Assembly: GCF_031599675.1 (NCBI RefSeq)
Contig: NZ_CP134223.1
Location: forward strand, 3,038,001 to 3,102,000
Direction of reading: 5' to 3'
DNA: 64,000 nucleotides
Source: Paenibacillus pedocola
GTDB taxonomy: Bacteria > Bacillota > Bacilli > Paenibacillales > Paenibacillaceae
Positions within the stretch are counted from its first letter, which is position 1. Each line of letters begins with the position of its first letter. Of this stretch, positions 41,525 to 52,295 are shown piece by piece. The translations under genes were made by a program, and so were the position numbers. The notes under the pieces were generated by a model, which saw only the letters and a list, made by a program, of their open reading frames with translations, did no database searches and was not told where the DNA came from.

Positions 41525-42121
41525 ATGTCCAAGAAAGAGCGCCAGCAGCAGCTGCTGCACATTATAGATGGCAATCCATTTGTGACTGACCGTGAATTGA
41601 CCCGGCAGCTCAAGGTCAGTATCCAGACCATACGGCTGGACCGGCTGGAGCTCGGTATTCCGGAATTGCGCGAACGGATGAAGCAAATGGCAGAACACTC
41701 CTACGATCAGGTGCGTTCCCTGCCTCCTGACGAAGTGGTTGGTGATATTGTTGATTTGCAGCTGGACCGCAGCGGCATTTCCATATTCGAAATCCGTGAG
41801 GAGCATGTCTTCTCCAGAAACGGGATAGCCCGCGGCCATTATGTGTTTGGCCAAGCCAATTCGCTGGCAGTTGCCGTGATCAACGATGAGATTGCCCTGA
41901 CGGCTTCCGCCGATATCCGTTTTGTACGTATGGTGCGGTTAGGCGAGAAATGTATTGCCAAAGCGCAGGTGCGTTCACTTGCTGGCCGGAACGGCAAGGC
42001 TGAAGTGGACGTGTTTACATATGTCGGAGAAGAACTGGTGTTTCAGGGCCATTTTGTTGTCTACCGGTCTGCAATTGAAGAATACAGCGAAGGGGGAAAC
42101 CGCAGTGCTGATCGCCATTGA
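41525..42121 (+). CDS. fapR: FapR, malonyl-CoA-responsive fatty-acid repressor
   Basis: 198 residues. The N-terminal DeoR-like helix-turn-helix (DRELTRQLKVSIQTIRLDRL) is followed by a hot-dog effector domain (about 70-190; GQANSLAVAVINDEIALTASADIRF in pieces). It binds malonyl-CoA and controls the lipid regulon. ATG 41525 is 18 bases from AGGAGG, which is long; an in-frame ATA at 41516 is at the ideal nine bases, so a start three codons earlier is possible. The gene overlaps plsX by 17 bases. Confidence 0.95.
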   Translation: MSKKERQQQLLHIIDGNPFVTDRELTRQLKVSIQTIRLDRLELGIPELRERMKQMAEHSYDQVRSLPPDEVVGDIVDLQLDRSGISIFEIREEHVFSRNGIARGHYVFGQANSLAVAVINDEIALTASADIRFVRMVRLGEKCIAKAQVRSLAGRNGKAEVDVFTYVGEELVFQGHFVVYRSAIEEYSEGGNRSADRH

Positions 42122-43094
42122 TGCCATGGGCGGAGATAATGCACCTGAATGCAACGTTGAAGGTGCGCTGTCCGCGGCCGCAGAATGGAGCGATACACAG
42201 CTGGTGCTTGTCGGCGATGAAGCCCGACTTGAACCGCTGCTTAAGAACAAGCCGTCCAATGTGACGGTGAGACATGCGGGGGAAGTCATCGGCTCAGACG
42301 AAGAGCCGGTGAAGGCGGTCCGCCGCAAGAAGGATTCATCGATGGTCGTAGCCGGCCGGATGGTGCGGGAAGGCGAAGCTGATGCGATGATTTCTTCGGG
42401 AAATACAGGTGCGCTCATGACTACTGGTCTGCTCGTTGTGGGAAGAATGGCTGGTATCGAACGTCCGGCGCTTGCACCGATGATTCCGACACTCGATGAT
42501 GTTGGTGTACTGGCTCTTGATTTAGGAGCGAACATGGATGCGACACCTCAGCATCTGGTGCAGTATGCCCTGATGGGCAGCATTTACCGCAACAAGGTGC
42601 ATGGAATCGCCAAACCGCGGGTCGGACTGCTGAATGTCGGTACAGAGCCGGGAAAGGGCAATGAACTGACGAAAGAAGCGTACCCGCTGCTGGAAGCTCT
42701 AGAGGGCATTAACTTTGTCGGGAATGTGGAAGCGCGTGATGTGCTTACAGGAAATTGCGATGTGCTCGTCTGCGACGGATTTGCCGGCAATATCCTGCTT
42801 AAAACACTGGAAGGCACGGCAGGAGCAATGTTCTCTCTGTTAAAGGAACAATTCAGCAAGTCCCTCAAAACTAAGCTGGGCGCAGCGATTTTGATGCCTG
42901 AGCTTAGAAGTCTCAAAGGCAAGATGGATTATAAAGAGCATGGAGGAGCACCTCTGCTTGGCCTTAGCGGGCTTGTGGTGAAGGGGCATGGCTCTTCGGA
43001 CGGCAATGCAGTGAAGAATGCGGTAAGACAGGCGCGGATCGCGCTGCAGGCTGGCTTAGTGTCCAGCATATCTAAGGAAATTAGCGGGAAGTGA
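42105..43094 (+). CDS. plsX: Phosphate acyltransferase PlsX
   Basis: 329 residues from GTG 42105 (MLIAIDAMGGDNAPE), after GAAGGGGGAAA. The family features are AIDAMGGDNAP, SSGNTGALM, LDLGANMD and VCDGFAGNILLKTLEG. It converts acyl-ACP to acyl-phosphate for the PlsY pathway of phosphatidic acid synthesis. It follows fapR by overlap and leads into fabH with GTGA overlap, so fapR-plsX-fabH are coupled. Confidence 0.96.
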   Translation: MLIAIDAMGGDNAPECNVEGALSAAAEWSDTQLVLVGDEARLEPLLKNKPSNVTVRHAGEVIGSDEEPVKAVRRKKDSSMVVAGRMVREGEADAMISSGNTGALMTTGLLVVGRMAGIERPALAPMIPTLDDVGVLALDLGANMDATPQHLVQYALMGSIYRNKVHGIAKPRVGLLNVGTEPGKGNELTKEAYPLLEALEGINFVGNVEARDVLTGNCDVLVCDGFAGNILLKTLEGTAGAMFSLLKEQFSKSLKTKLGAAILMPELRSLKGKMDYKEHGGAPLLGLSGLVVKGHGSSDGNAVKNAVRQARIALQAGLVSSISKEISGK

Positions 43095-44092
43095 GTGACG
43101 ATATGAATCAATTACGTTCGGTAGGCATCATCGGTACAGGAAAATACGTGCCTGAGAAAATATTAACCAACAGTGATTTGGAAAAAATAGTTGAAACAAA
43201 TGATGAGTGGATCGTCAGCCGTACCGGGATACGTGAACGGCATATTGCCGCTCCGCATGAAGCGACCTCTGATCTTGCTTATGAAGCTGCACTGAAAGCA
43301 CTGGAGTCAGCAGGAATGAAGGCGGAGGAGCTGGAGCTTATTATTGTAGCTACGGTTACACCGGACAGTTCTTTCCCGTCTACAGCCTGTATCCTTCAGG
43401 ACAAACTGGGGGCTAAGGGCGCTGCTGCTTTTGATTTATCGGCTGCCTGCTCCGGCTTCGTATACAGTCTGGCAACAGCAACTGGGTTTATAAAGACCGG
43501 TATGTACAACAATGCGCTGATTATCGGTGCGGATACACTGTCACGCATTACGGATTATACCGACCGCAATACCTGTGTACTGTTCGGTGATGGCGCCGGT
43601 GCGGTCATCATCGGCGAGGTTCCTGAAGGCCGCGGATTCCAGTCCTTTGATCTGGGTGCCGAAGGCTCCGGCGGCAGCCTCCTGAAGATGGAAGCGGGAG
43701 GATCACGTCTGCCGGCTTCCCAGCAGACCATTGAAGACAAGAAGCACTTCATCTACATGAACGGCCGTGAAGTATTCAAGTTCGCCGTACGGGTCATGGG
43801 TACAGCTACAGAGCGGGTGCTGACCAAAGCGGGTCTCGGCAAGGAAGATATCGATCTGTTTGTACCGCATCAAGCGAACATCCGGATTATCCAATCGGCT
43901 ATGCAGCGTTTAGATCTGCCGGAAGAGAAGTGCGTAATTAACGTAGACAGATACGCAAATACTTCAGCAGCTTCGATTCCGCTTGCTCTTGTGGAAGCTG
44001 CAGAAGCAGGACGAATGAAGGAAGGCGACACCGTTCTGATGGTTGGCTTTGGTGGCGGTCTTACATGGGGCGCATCTGTCTTAATCTGGTAA
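43091..44092 (+). CDS. fabH: Beta-ketoacyl-ACP synthase III
   Basis: 333 residues from GTG 43091; ATG 43103 (MNQLRSVGIIGTGKYVPE) is an equally good start. The catalytic triad is in DLSAACSGFVYSL (Cys), PHQANIRI (His) and VDRYANTSAASIP (Asn). It condenses acyl-CoA starter units with malonyl-ACP and thereby decides the branched-chain pattern in such organisms. It is part of the FapR-controlled fab operon. Confidence 0.96.
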   Translation: MSDDMNQLRSVGIIGTGKYVPEKILTNSDLEKIVETNDEWIVSRTGIRERHIAAPHEATSDLAYEAALKALESAGMKAEELELIIVATVTPDSSFPSTACILQDKLGAKGAAAFDLSAACSGFVYSLATATGFIKTGMYNNALIIGADTLSRITDYTDRNTCVLFGDGAGAVIIGEVPEGRGFQSFDLGAEGSGGSLLKMEAGGSRLPASQQTIEDKKHFIYMNGREVFKFAVRVMGTATERVLTKAGLGKEDIDLFVPHQANIRIIQSAMQRLDLPEEKCVINVDRYANTSAASIPLALVEAAEAGRMKEGDTVLMVGFGGGLTWGASVLIW

Positions 44093-44183
44093 TCTACAGC
44101 GTGTAATATTTGAACGGAACGGTGCTTCTGCCGCTTATTCCTAAGCGGTCAAGCGCTCCGGTTACGGGAAGGAGTTCATACTC

Positions 44184-45107
44184 ATGGGTAAAATCGCATT
44201 TGTCTTTCCCGGTCAGGGTGCGCAGGCAGTCGGGATGGGTAAGGATGTATATAACGCACTGCCGCAAAGCCGTGCTGTATTTGAGAAAGGCGACGAGGTA
44301 CTAGGATTTCCACTGAGTCAGCTTGTATTCGAAGGGCCGGACAGCGAGCTTAAGCAGACGGTCAATACACAGCCTGCTCTGGTTACCACCAGTGTTGCCT
44401 ACCTTGAAGCACTAAGCGGAAGAGGTCTCAGTCCGGATTATGTTGCCGGTCACAGTCTTGGTGAATACAGCGCTCTTGTGGCAGCGAACGTGCTGACATA
44501 TGAAGATGCTGTGAAGCTGGTCCGTTTGCGCGGACGTTTCATGGAAGAAGCGGTTCCCGGCGGACAGGGGGCTATGGCTGCCGTGCTCGGTGCAGAACGT
44601 GAGGCACTGGCTGAACTATGCCGCAGCATTTCCGCAGAAGGCAGCACGGTTGAGCTGGCTAATGTCAACTGCCCTGGGCAGATTGTTGTTTCCGGCTCTC
44701 AGGCAGGCGTAGACGGCGTTGTCCAGCGTGTCAAGGAAGCCGGCGGCAAGCGGGCTATTCCGCTTGAAGTAAGTGGTCCGTTCCATTCCTCGATGATGAA
44801 GGAAGCTGCTGAACGTCTGGCTGCTGAACTGAAAAGTATAACCTTTAATGCTCCTTCTGTGCCTGTGATTGTCAATGTCACTGCTTCACCGGTTACTGAT
44901 CCTGAAGAGATTCGTGAACTATTGGTACGCCAGGTGTTTTCACCAGTACTCTGGCAGGATAGTGTAGAGTGGCTGATCGCGGCCGGTGTAGATACTTTTG
45001 TAGAGATTGGTTCCGGAAGTGTGCTGGCAGGACTAATCCGCAAAATCGACAAGAACGTTAAGGTAATCAACATCAACAGTCTGGAAAGTCTTGAGACTGC
45101 CCTGTAA
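44184..45107 (+). CDS. fabD: Malonyl-CoA:ACP transacylase
   Basis: 307 residues. FVFPGQGAQ opens the protein, the active serine is in VAGHSLGEYSAL, the second catalytic His in SGPFHSSMM and the C-terminal EIGSGSVLAGL is present. It loads malonate on ACP. GGGAAGGAG precedes the ATG. A 91-base gap from fabH contains no clear terminator. Confidence 0.96.
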   Translation: MGKIAFVFPGQGAQAVGMGKDVYNALPQSRAVFEKGDEVLGFPLSQLVFEGPDSELKQTVNTQPALVTTSVAYLEALSGRGLSPDYVAGHSLGEYSALVAANVLTYEDAVKLVRLRGRFMEEAVPGGQGAMAAVLGAEREALAELCRSISAEGSTVELANVNCPGQIVVSGSQAGVDGVVQRVKEAGGKRAIPLEVSGPFHSSMMKEAAERLAAELKSITFNAPSVPVIVNVTASPVTDPEEIRELLVRQVFSPVLWQDSVEWLIAAGVDTFVEIGSGSVLAGLIRKIDKNVKVININSLESLETAL

Positions 45108-45162
45108 TTACCTGATCCATGACCTAATCACAGAGCATGATGAATGAAGGGGGAATAATAGA

Positions 45163-45912
45163 ATGTTCTCAGCACTAAGAGGCCAGACGGCTCTTGTAAC
45201 AGGCGGCTCACGCGGCATTGGACGCAGTATCGCGCTGGCACTCGCAGAGCACGGTGTGAAAGTGGCCGTGAACTATTCCGGAAGCGAAGCTGCGGCTCAG
45301 GAGACGGTATCCAGAATCGCCGAGCTGGGCTCAGAAGGAATTGCCCTGCAGGGTAATGTCGGTAACAGTGAGCAGGCGGAAAACCTGGTTAAAGAGGTTA
45401 TTAACACATGGGGCAAGATTGATATTCTTGTCAATAATGCCGGTATTACCCGGGATAATCTGATTATGCGCATGAAGGAAGAAGAATTTGATCAAGTCAT
45501 TGAAACGAATCTCAAGGGCGTATTTAACTGCCTGAAGGCAGCTACACGTCCAATGATGAAGCAGCGTTACGGGCGGATCATTAACATTTCTTCCGTCGTG
45601 GGTGTGACCGGTAATCCGGGTCAGATAAACTATACCGCCGCCAAAGCGGGAGTTATCGGTATGACGAAATCTGCGGCACGCGAGCTGTCTTCACGGGGAA
45701 TTACTGTGAACTGTATCGCGCCGGGGTTCATTGATACAGATATGACCCGGGAGCTGTCCGATGAAGTCCGCAGCGAGCTGATCAAAGGGATTCCCCTTGC
45801 TAAGCTCGGGCGGGTGGAGGACATTGCTAATGCGGCTGTATTTCTTGCTTCGGAAGGGGCAGCCTACATGACAGGCCAGACACTTCATGTGGATGGCGGA
45901 ATGTACATGTAA
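45163..45912 (+). CDS. fabG: 3-oxoacyl-ACP reductase
   Basis: 249 residues, SDR fold. The NADPH motif [20 protein letters not shown], the catalytic [21 protein letters not shown] (Ser, Tyr, Lys) and the C-terminal [12 protein letters not shown] are complete. It performs the first reduction step in fatty-acid elongation. GAAGGGGG lies upstream. Confidence 0.96.
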   Translation: MFSALRGQTALVTGGSRGIGRSIALALAEHGVKVAVNYSGSEAAAQETVSRIAELGSEGIALQGNVGNSEQAENLVKEVINTWGKIDILVNNAGITRDNLIMRMKEEEFDQVIETNLKGVFNCLKAATRPMMKQRYGRIINISSVVGVTGNPGQINYTAAKAGVIGMTKSAARELSSRGITVNCIAPGFIDTDMTRELSDEVRSELIKGIPLAKLGRVEDIANAAVFLASEGAAYMTGQTLHVDGGMYM

Positions 45913-46032
45913 GGTCAAATAAGCTTATAGCATTATGGGGGAAGCGGGAAGAGGCGGCCGGAAAGCGTTTTTTGAGCTCTATGGTATTTTGACTTCATAT
46001 CTCGTATAATACCAAAAGAGGAGGTGAACCGG

Positions 46033-46266
46033 ATGTCCGATGTATTGGAGCGTGTAAAACGCATTGTCATCGACCGCTTAGGTGCCGATGAAGCTGAGGT
46101 AACATTAGAAGCGTCTTTCAAAGATGATTTAGGTGCTGATTCTCTTGATGTAGTAGAATTGGTTATGGAATTGGAAGATGAATTCGATATGGAAATCTCT
46201 GATGAAGATGCAGAGAAGATTACGACCGTGGGTGAAGTTGTGAAGTACATACAATCTCATACCTAG
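46033..46266 (+). CDS. acpP: Acyl carrier protein
   Basis: 77 residues from ATG 46033, after GAGGAGGTG; upstream in-frame GTG 46024 overlaps that site. The phosphopantetheine serine is in [18 protein letters not shown]. It is acidic and carries acyl chains between Fab enzymes. TATAAT at 46005-46010 with a weak -35 may give an extra promoter, which is common for acpP. Confidence 0.97.
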   Translation: MSDVLERVKRIVIDRLGADEAEVTLEASFKDDLGADSLDVVELVMELEDEFDMEISDEDAEKITTVGEVVKYIQSHT

Positions 46267-46282
46267 AGTCATATGATTGAGG

Positions 46283-46306
46283 GTCCCGTTCCTGTAAGGG
46301 CGGGAC
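46283..46306 (+). terminator. Terminator or attenuator hairpin after acpP
   Basis: GTCCCG and CGGGAC stem, followed by a pyrimidine-rich stretch. A second hairpin CCGCA/TGCGG (about 46380-46401) lies in the fabF leader. Confidence 0.6.
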
Positions 46307-46484
46307 TTCTCCTCATTTTACACGTCAAACGGCAAGACAAAAGGCTGCTTAACGCACCTTTACACGGAAAATAACAGAACCGCAGATTGTTAATCTTGCG
46401 GCGACTGCAGTTTATATAGAGTTTTCAGAGAGCAAACAGCTTCGGAATAATGAAGCATACAGCCTACAGATGGGGTGATTGCGT

Positions 46485-47723
46485 TTGAGTCATAGAGTGG
46501 TTGTTACCGGTATGGGCGTAATAACGTCGCTGGGCAAGGATTTGGATACGTTTTGGGATAATCTGATGCACGGTAAATCCGGTGTTTCATTGGTTGAAGC
46601 CTTTGATGTCAGTGAGTACACCACACGAATTGCAGCGTCAGTAACAGATTTTGACCCGGAGGAGCGTTTTGGCCGGAAGGAAGCCCGCAAAATGGACCGT
46701 TTTGTACAGTTTGCGGTAGCTGCCGGTGAAGATGCGCTGAAGGACAGCGGACTTAAGATCGGTGAAGATATCGATCCGGAGCGAATCGGCGTATCGGTCG
46801 GTTCCGGTATCGGTGGATTAGGTACTTGGGAAGATAATCATAATCTTCTGCTGGAGAAGGGACCTAAACGGGTGAGCCCGTTCTTTATCCCGATGATGAT
46901 TGCAAATATGGGTTCCGGACAGCTGTCGATTAATCTCGGCGCTAAAGGCCCGAACACTACGACAGTAACGGCCTGCGCAACAGGAAGCCATTCCATTGGG
47001 GAATCCTTCCGGCTGATTCAGCGCGGTGATGCGGATGCAATGATCTGCGGAGGTTCGGAAGCTACGATCCGTCCGACGGGTATGGCTGGTTTCTGTGCAA
47101 TGAGAGCCATGTCGACCCGTAATGATGAACCGGAGAAGGCAAGCCGTCCGTTTGACGTTGACCGCGATGGTTTTGTTATGGGAGAAGGCGCCGGTATTCT
47201 GATTCTGGAATCGCTGGAGCATGCCGAGAAGCGCGGGGCCAAGATCTATGCCGAAGTTATCGGCTACGGTCTGAGTGCGGATGCTCATCACATGACTGAG
47301 CCTGATCCTGACGGTGCTGCGCGCTGCATGAAGATGGCGATTCGTGATGCCGGTATTGCACCGGAAGAGATTGATTACATCAATGCGCATGGTACTTCTA
47401 CGCCGGTAGGCGACAAGTCTGAAACGGCTGCCGTCAAAAAGGCGCTGGGAGATCATGCTTACAAAGTTGCAATCAGCTCCACGAAATCGATGACCGGGCA
47501 TTTGCTGGGTGCAGCCGGCGGTGTAGAAGCGATTATTTGCGGACTTTCCCTGCAAAAGAACATGATTGCGCCTACGATCAATTTGGACAATCAAGACCCT
47601 GAATGCGATCTGGACTATGTTCCGAATGTGCCGCGTGAGGCCGAGCTTAACATTGTTATGTCCAACTCCTTCGGATTCGGGGGACATAACGCGACCGTTA
47701 TTCTCAAAAAATATAAACAGTAA
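46485..47723 (+). CDS. fabF: Beta-ketoacyl-ACP synthase II
   Basis: 412 residues from TTG 46485 ([17 protein letters not shown]), six bases after GGGGTGA; TTG 46479 is too close to it. The Cys-His-His triad is in [19 protein letters not shown] and [10 protein letters not shown]. It elongates acyl-ACP chains. It is followed after 15 bases by rnc, as in other Bacillota. Confidence 0.96.
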   Translation: MSHRVVVTGMGVITSLGKDLDTFWDNLMHGKSGVSLVEAFDVSEYTTRIAASVTDFDPEERFGRKEARKMDRFVQFAVAAGEDALKDSGLKIGEDIDPERIGVSVGSGIGGLGTWEDNHNLLLEKGPKRVSPFFIPMMIANMGSGQLSINLGAKGPNTTTVTACATGSHSIGESFRLIQRGDADAMICGGSEATIRPTGMAGFCAMRAMSTRNDEPEKASRPFDVDRDGFVMGEGAGILILESLEHAEKRGAKIYAEVIGYGLSADAHHMTEPDPDGAARCMKMAIRDAGIAPEEIDYINAHGTSTPVGDKSETAAVKKALGDHAYKVAISSTKSMTGHLLGAAGGVEAIICGLSLQKNMIAPTINLDNQDPECDLDYVPNVPREAELNIVMSNSFGFGGHNATVILKKYKQ

Positions 47724-47738
47724 GGGGAGAACAGTGCA

Positions 47739-48443
47739 GTGAAAGGAGACCTGAAGCAGTTACAAAATCAACTTCAAATCCAATTTCACGATCCTGTACT
47801 CCTGAAGCAGGCCTTTACCCATGCATCTTATGTGAATGAACACCGTTTCAACCAGCATCAGGACAATGAACGCCTTGAGTTTCTGGGCGATGCCGTGCTT
47901 GAGCTTACGGTTTCTGAATATTTGTACAACCTTCTGCCTGACCGGCCTGAAGGTGAACTTACCAAGCTGCGGGCAGCCATTGTGTGTGAGCCTTCACTGG
48001 TCAAGTTCGCCGAAAGTCTGGGCTTCGGACGGTTTGTATTGCTGGGTAAAGGGGAAGAACTTACGGGCGGACGAACCCGCCCGGCCTTGCTGGCCGATGT
48101 GTTTGAATCCTTCGTGGGAGCGCTTTATCTTGACCAGGGTCTGGAAACGGCCCGCAGGTTCCTTGATAATCACGTATTCCCGCTGGTGGAGACGGACGGC
48201 AAGCTGCAAATGCAGATGAGCGATTTCAAGACGGAGCTTCAGGAGCTGATACAGCATCACGGTTTGGGTACGCTGGAATATCGGATTATTGAAGAACGGG
48301 GACCCGCACATGAGCGTGAATTCGTTTCTGAAGTGTATATGGCTAATCAGTCTCTCGGCAGAGGCAACGGCCGTTCCAAGAAAGAAGCCGAACAGCAGGC
48401 TGCCGCAGCGGCGCTATTGCGTTTGAAGGAAGACGGCGCTTGA
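47739..48443 (+). CDS. rnc: Ribonuclease III
   Basis: 234 residues from GTG 47739. The signature motif [17 protein letters not shown] is in the endonuclease domain (about 1-150), with [13 protein letters not shown] completing the metal site, and a double-stranded RNA binding domain (about 160-230) ends in [18 protein letters not shown]. It processes rRNA and other structured RNAs. AAGGGGAG precedes the start. Two strong hairpins follow. Confidence 0.97.
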   Translation: MKGDLKQLQNQLQIQFHDPVLLKQAFTHASYVNEHRFNQHQDNERLEFLGDAVLELTVSEYLYNLLPDRPEGELTKLRAAIVCEPSLVKFAESLGFGRFVLLGKGEELTGGRTRPALLADVFESFVGALYLDQGLETARRFLDNHVFPLVETDGKLQMQMSDFKTELQELIQHHGLGTLEYRIIEERGPAHEREFVSEVYMANQSLGRGNGRSKKEAEQQAAAAALLRLKEDGA

Positions 48444-48503
48444 ATCTTGTAGTTGCATTTGAACAAAGATTGGCTTACCCGGGGCAAGTAAGTTAGCGGA
48501 GGA

Positions 48504-48563
48504 GAGCAGCAATGGTCTGAATGCCGGCGTTTAGGCGGAGGTCAGACTTTTGCTGCTCTTTTT
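48504..48563 (+). terminator. Terminator after rnc
   Basis: GAGCAGC/GCTGCTC with inner GTCTGA/TCAGAC, followed by TTTTT. Confidence 0.85.
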
Positions 48564-48570
48564 CGGATGA

Positions 48571-48606
48571 ATAGCCCGCGCTATTCTTTCAGATAGAGCG
48601 GGCTAT
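48571..48606. terminator. Second hairpin upstream of smc
   Basis: ATAGCCCGC and GCGGGCTAT with an inner CTAT/ATAG stem, about 50 bases before smc. It may shield or attenuate smc transcription. Confidence 0.65.
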
Positions 48607-48656
48607 TTTAGGCTATAAACGCTATGTTATAATAGGTCAGAGGTGATAGGCGAGTC

Positions 48657-51600
48657 ATGTTTTTGAAACGGATTGAATTAGCTGGCTTTAAATCTTTTGC
48701 TGATAAAACAGAAATGGAATTTGTTCGCGGCATTACGGCAGTAGTCGGGCCAAACGGCAGCGGCAAAAGTAATATTTCCGACGGCATCCGCTGGGTGCTG
48801 GGCGAACAGAGTGCCAAGTCGCTGCGCGGCGGCAAGATGGAGGATATCATCTTTGCCGGAAGTGATGCGCGTAAAGCGGTGAACTATGGTGAGGTTTCGC
48901 TGACGCTGGATAACGAGGATCATGTGCTTCCGCTGGATTTCAGCGAAGTGACAGTAACCCGCCGGGTACACCGCAGCGGTGAAAGTGAATACTTAATTAA
49001 CAAGCAGGCTTGCCGGTTAAAGGATATCACGGAGCTGTTTATGGATACAGGTATCGGGCGTGAGGCGTATTCAATCATCGGCCAAGGCCGGATTGAAGAG
49101 ATTCTCAGTACCCGGTCGGAGGACCGGCGCGGAATTTTTGAAGAAGCATCAGGTATTGTTAAGTATAAATCGCGTAAAAAGGATGCCGGACGCAAGCTGG
49201 ATGAAACGGAACAGAATCTGCTGCGGATTCACGATTTGATCAGTGAGCTGGAGGATCAGATTGGTCCGCTTAAGGATCAGTCCGAGAAGGCCATTCGATA
49301 TAAGGAACTGCGCGAACAGCTGAAACAGCTGGAGATTTCAGTATATGTGCACCAGATCGAAGGGATTCATACCGCCTGGAAGGAAGGCAATGACCGGCTC
49401 GAGGTGCTTAAGCATGAACAATTGGCACTGTCTACGGTGGTTTCCGCTCACGATGCCAAGCTGGAAAGCGGACGAGCCGAGCTTCGGGCATTGGAGGAGC
49501 AGGTTGAGAAACTGCAGGAGCAGCTGTTGCGATACAGTGAAGCCTATGAGAAGAGCGAAGGCTATGGAGAAGTGCTCAAGGAACGCAAACGGAATCTGGA
49601 GAGCAACCGTGAACAATTGATGCTCACTTTAGGTTCTGTAGGCGAACGCTCAGAAGGCCGCCAGCGTGAGCTTGCGGAGCTGGAGCTGAAGCTTGCGCAA
49701 TCGCGGCAGGCGCTCGAAGATTTACGCAGCCAGCTGGCGGATGAAGAGACCCGCCTGGAAGGCGTCACCGGAGGCATCAGCCAGAGTAAGGAAGAGAAGC
49801 TGAAGAGCGCCTTGCTCGAGCTGATGAATCTGATGGCCCAGGCCCGCAATGAAATCCGCTATGCGGATCAGCAGAAGGAAAGCCTGGAACGGCGGATGAG
49901 CCGAAGCAGCGAAGAAAGCGGCAAATGGGTTGCAAGACTGCAGGAGCTGTCTGCCTCTCAGAAGACGCTGAAGGATAGAATTACCGCACTTGGCAAAGAA
50001 ATCGGTGCTCTGCGCAACGCTTATATAACGGAAAGCGAGCAGTCGAGTAAACGCCAGAAGCTGCTGGAAGAAACGCAGTCCGGTCTCCGCAAATGGGAGC
50101 AGAAGCGCGAAGCGCAGGTATCCAGGCACGAGACAATGAAGGAAATGCAGGATGATTTTGACGGCTTCATGCTAGGTGTCAAGGAAGTGCTCAAAGGTGC
50201 GCGTAAGGGTCAGCTAAACGGCGTCCATGGCGCTGTGGCTGAGCTGATCTCTGTACCGGAGAAGCTGGAAATGGCCGTTGAAACGGCATTGGGTGCTTCA
50301 CTGCAGCATGTTGTTATGGATAATGAAGCGGTATCCCGGCAGGCGATTGCTTTTCTGAAACAACGCCAGCTGGGTAGGGCGACATTTCTGCCGCTGGATG
50401 TTATCCGGCCCCGGCAGATTACAGGCAGCGACCGGGGGATGGTTGAAGGAGCCGAAGGCTTTGTCGGCATCGGATCTGAACTGGTGGGTTATGAAGATAA
50501 ATATGCCAGTATCATAGGAAGCTTGCTCGGCAACGTGGTTATTGCTGAAAGTCTGGAGCAGGCCAACCGGATTGCCGCCAAATGCCAATACCGTTACCGT
50601 GTTGTAACCCTTGAAGGGGATGTCGTGAATGCAGGCGGTTCCATGACCGGGGGCAGCCAGCATAAAAAGAATAACAGCCTGCTTAGCCGAAAACGCCAGC
50701 TGGATCAATTGCTCAGTGAGATTGAAGAAAGTGAGCTGCAGATCAGCAAGCTGAAGCAAGGCATCAGCCGCTTGAAGGACGAGCAGGAGAATGCGTCGCA
50801 GAAGCTGGAAGAGCTGCGTCATGACGGTGACGAGAAACGTCTGGAGGAGCAGCGGGTTGCCGGTGATCTGAAGCAGCTGGAGCAGGAATTGCGCCATGTC
50901 CAGGAGCAGGTGGATGGTGCAGGGGCGGAGCGCAGCGGCTTTGAAAGTGAAGTCAAAGCACTGGAAGAAAGCCGGGTCCAGGCAGTCAAGGAGCTTGCGC
51001 GTCTGGAGCAGGAAGAGAAGGATGCCCATGAGGCGATCCGCAATGCTGAATCAGAGCGTAAAGCGAGCGAATCCGCCAAGGAAGAGCTTCAAGGTAAACT
51101 GACCGGGATGAAGGTAACGGAGGGCAAGCTGGATCAGGAGATTTTCTCACTGGAAGAACAGCTGCGCCGTATGAGACAGGATGCCGGATCGCAGGAGAAA
51201 GAGCTGCGCCAGAGCCGCAGCCTGCTCATGACGATTGAACAGGATCTGGAAGAGAATGCGCGGGAAGCTGTGAAGCAGAAGGAGAACCTCAATACTTACC
51301 GGCTCAAAAAAGATGAAACAGCGGCAGCGCTGGATTTGGCACGGGCTGACCGCACGGCTCTGACACGCAAGCTTGAGCTGGCCGAAGGGGAAACCAAAGA
51401 CCAGCGCCAGGCCCTTAAGTCTGTAGAGGACAAGCTCCGTACAACTGAAGTGTCTGTTGGACGGCTGGATGTCGAACTGGATAATATCCTGCGCAAGCTA
51501 AGCGATGACTATGAGCTGAGCTATGAGCTGGCGAAGCAGCGTTATCCTGTTCCCGAGGATGTGCCGGCAGCCCAGGCCGAGGTGCAGCGGCTCAAACGCA

Positions 51601-52226
51601 GCATCTCCGCCCTGGGTGAAGTTAGCTTGGGGGCTATAGAGGAATACCAGCGTGTTCATGAGCGTTACACCTTCCTCAGCGGACAGAAGGATGATCTGGT
51701 AGAAGCTAAGACAACACTCTACCATGTGATTCATGAGATGGAAGAAGAGATGTCCAAACGCTTCAAACAGACCTTCGATGCGATCCGTCGGGAATTCGGG
51801 ACGGTATTCTCGAAGCTGTTCGGCGGCGGCCGCGCGGATTTGCAGCTATTAGATCCGGAGCATATGCTTGAGACAGGCATTGATATCGTGGCCCAGCCTC
51901 CCGGCAAAAAACTGCAAAATCTGCAGCTGCTGTCCGGCGGCGAGCGCGCTTTGACTGCGATGGCACTGCTGTTTGCTATTTTACAGGTGAAGCCGGTTCC
52001 GTTCTGCGTACTGGATGAGGTTGAAGCTGCGCTTGATGAAGCAAACGTAGTCCGGTTCGCCCAGTATTTGCGGGAGTTCTCTGAGCAGACGCAATTCATC
52101 GTGGTTACCCACCGCAAGGGTACGATGGAGGAAGCGGATGTGCTTTATGGTGTGACAATGGAGGAAGGCGGCGTGTCTAAGCTCGTCTCCGTGAAGCTGG
52201 AGGATGAAGAAGCGGAAATTGCTTAA
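48657..52226 (+). CDS. smc: Chromosome partition protein SMC
   Basis: 1189 residues. Walker [14 protein letters not shown] near residue 35, two long coiled-coil arms (about 165-500 and 675-1010), a hinge domain (about 510-670) ending in [11 protein letters not shown] signature [14 protein letters not shown] and Walker [16 protein letters not shown] near the C-terminus. It dimerises and works with ScpAB in chromosome compaction and segregation. AGAGGTGATAGGCG precedes the ATG. ftsY follows 69 bases downstream. Confidence 0.98.
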   Translation: MFLKRIELAGFKSFADKTEMEFVRGITAVVGPNGSGKSNISDGIRWVLGEQSAKSLRGGKMEDIIFAGSDARKAVNYGEVSLTLDNEDHVLPLDFSEVTVTRRVHRSGESEYLINKQACRLKDITELFMDTGIGREAYSIIGQGRIEEILSTRSEDRRGIFEEASGIVKYKSRKKDAGRKLDETEQNLLRIHDLISELEDQIGPLKDQSEKAIRYKELREQLKQLEISVYVHQIEGIHTAWKEGNDRLEVLKHEQLALSTVVSAHDAKLESGRAELRALEEQVEKLQEQLLRYSEAYEKSEGYGEVLKERKRNLESNREQLMLTLGSVGERSEGRQRELAELELKLAQSRQALEDLRSQLADEETRLEGVTGGISQSKEEKLKSALLELMNLMAQARNEIRYADQQKESLERRMSRSSEESGKWVARLQELSASQKTLKDRITALGKEIGALRNAYITESEQSSKRQKLLEETQSGLRKWEQKREAQVSRHETMKEMQDDFDGFMLGVKEVLKGARKGQLNGVHGAVAELISVPEKLEMAVETALGASLQHVVMDNEAVSRQAIAFLKQRQLGRATFLPLDVIRPRQITGSDRGMVEGAEGFVGIGSELVGYEDKYASIIGSLLGNVVIAESLEQANRIAAKCQYRYRVVTLEGDVVNAGGSMTGGSQHKKNNSLLSRKRQLDQLLSEIEESELQISKLKQGISRLKDEQENASQKLEELRHDGDEKRLEEQRVAGDLKQLEQELRHVQEQVDGAGAERSGFESEVKALEESRVQAVKELARLEQEEKDAHEAIRNAESERKASESAKEELQGKLTGMKVTEGKLDQEIFSLEEQLRRMRQDAGSQEKELRQSRSLLMTIEQDLEENAREAVKQKENLNTYRLKKDETAAALDLARADRTALTRKLELAEGETKDQRQALKSVEDKLRTTEVSVGRLDVELDNILRKLSDDYELSYELAKQRYPVPEDVPAAQAEVQRLKRSISALGEVSLGAIEEYQRVHERYTFLSGQKDDLVEAKTTLYHVIHEMEEEMSKRFKQTFDAIRREFGTVFSKLFGGGRADLQLLDPEHMLETGIDIVAQPPGKKLQNLQLLSGGERALTAMALLFAILQVKPVPFCVLDEVEAALDEANVVRFAQYLREFSEQTQFIVVTHRKGTMEEADVLYGVTMEEGGVSKLVSVKLEDEEAEIA

Positions 52227-52295
52227 TAAGAAGCGAGTTTTATTGTGAATGAATTCGAAGAAGGAACGCTCCATAAAATTTTTAGGAGGAACCAT

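Noticed and set aside
46818-47687. Long minus-strand reading frame opposite fabF (289 codons)
   Set aside because: It mirrors the codon structure of fabF, has no ribosome binding site and no recognisable motif; fabF is certain.
50298-51029. Minus-strand reading frame opposite smc (243 codons)
   Set aside because: Antisense of coiled-coil codons giving a Leu/Phe-rich string; no start signal.
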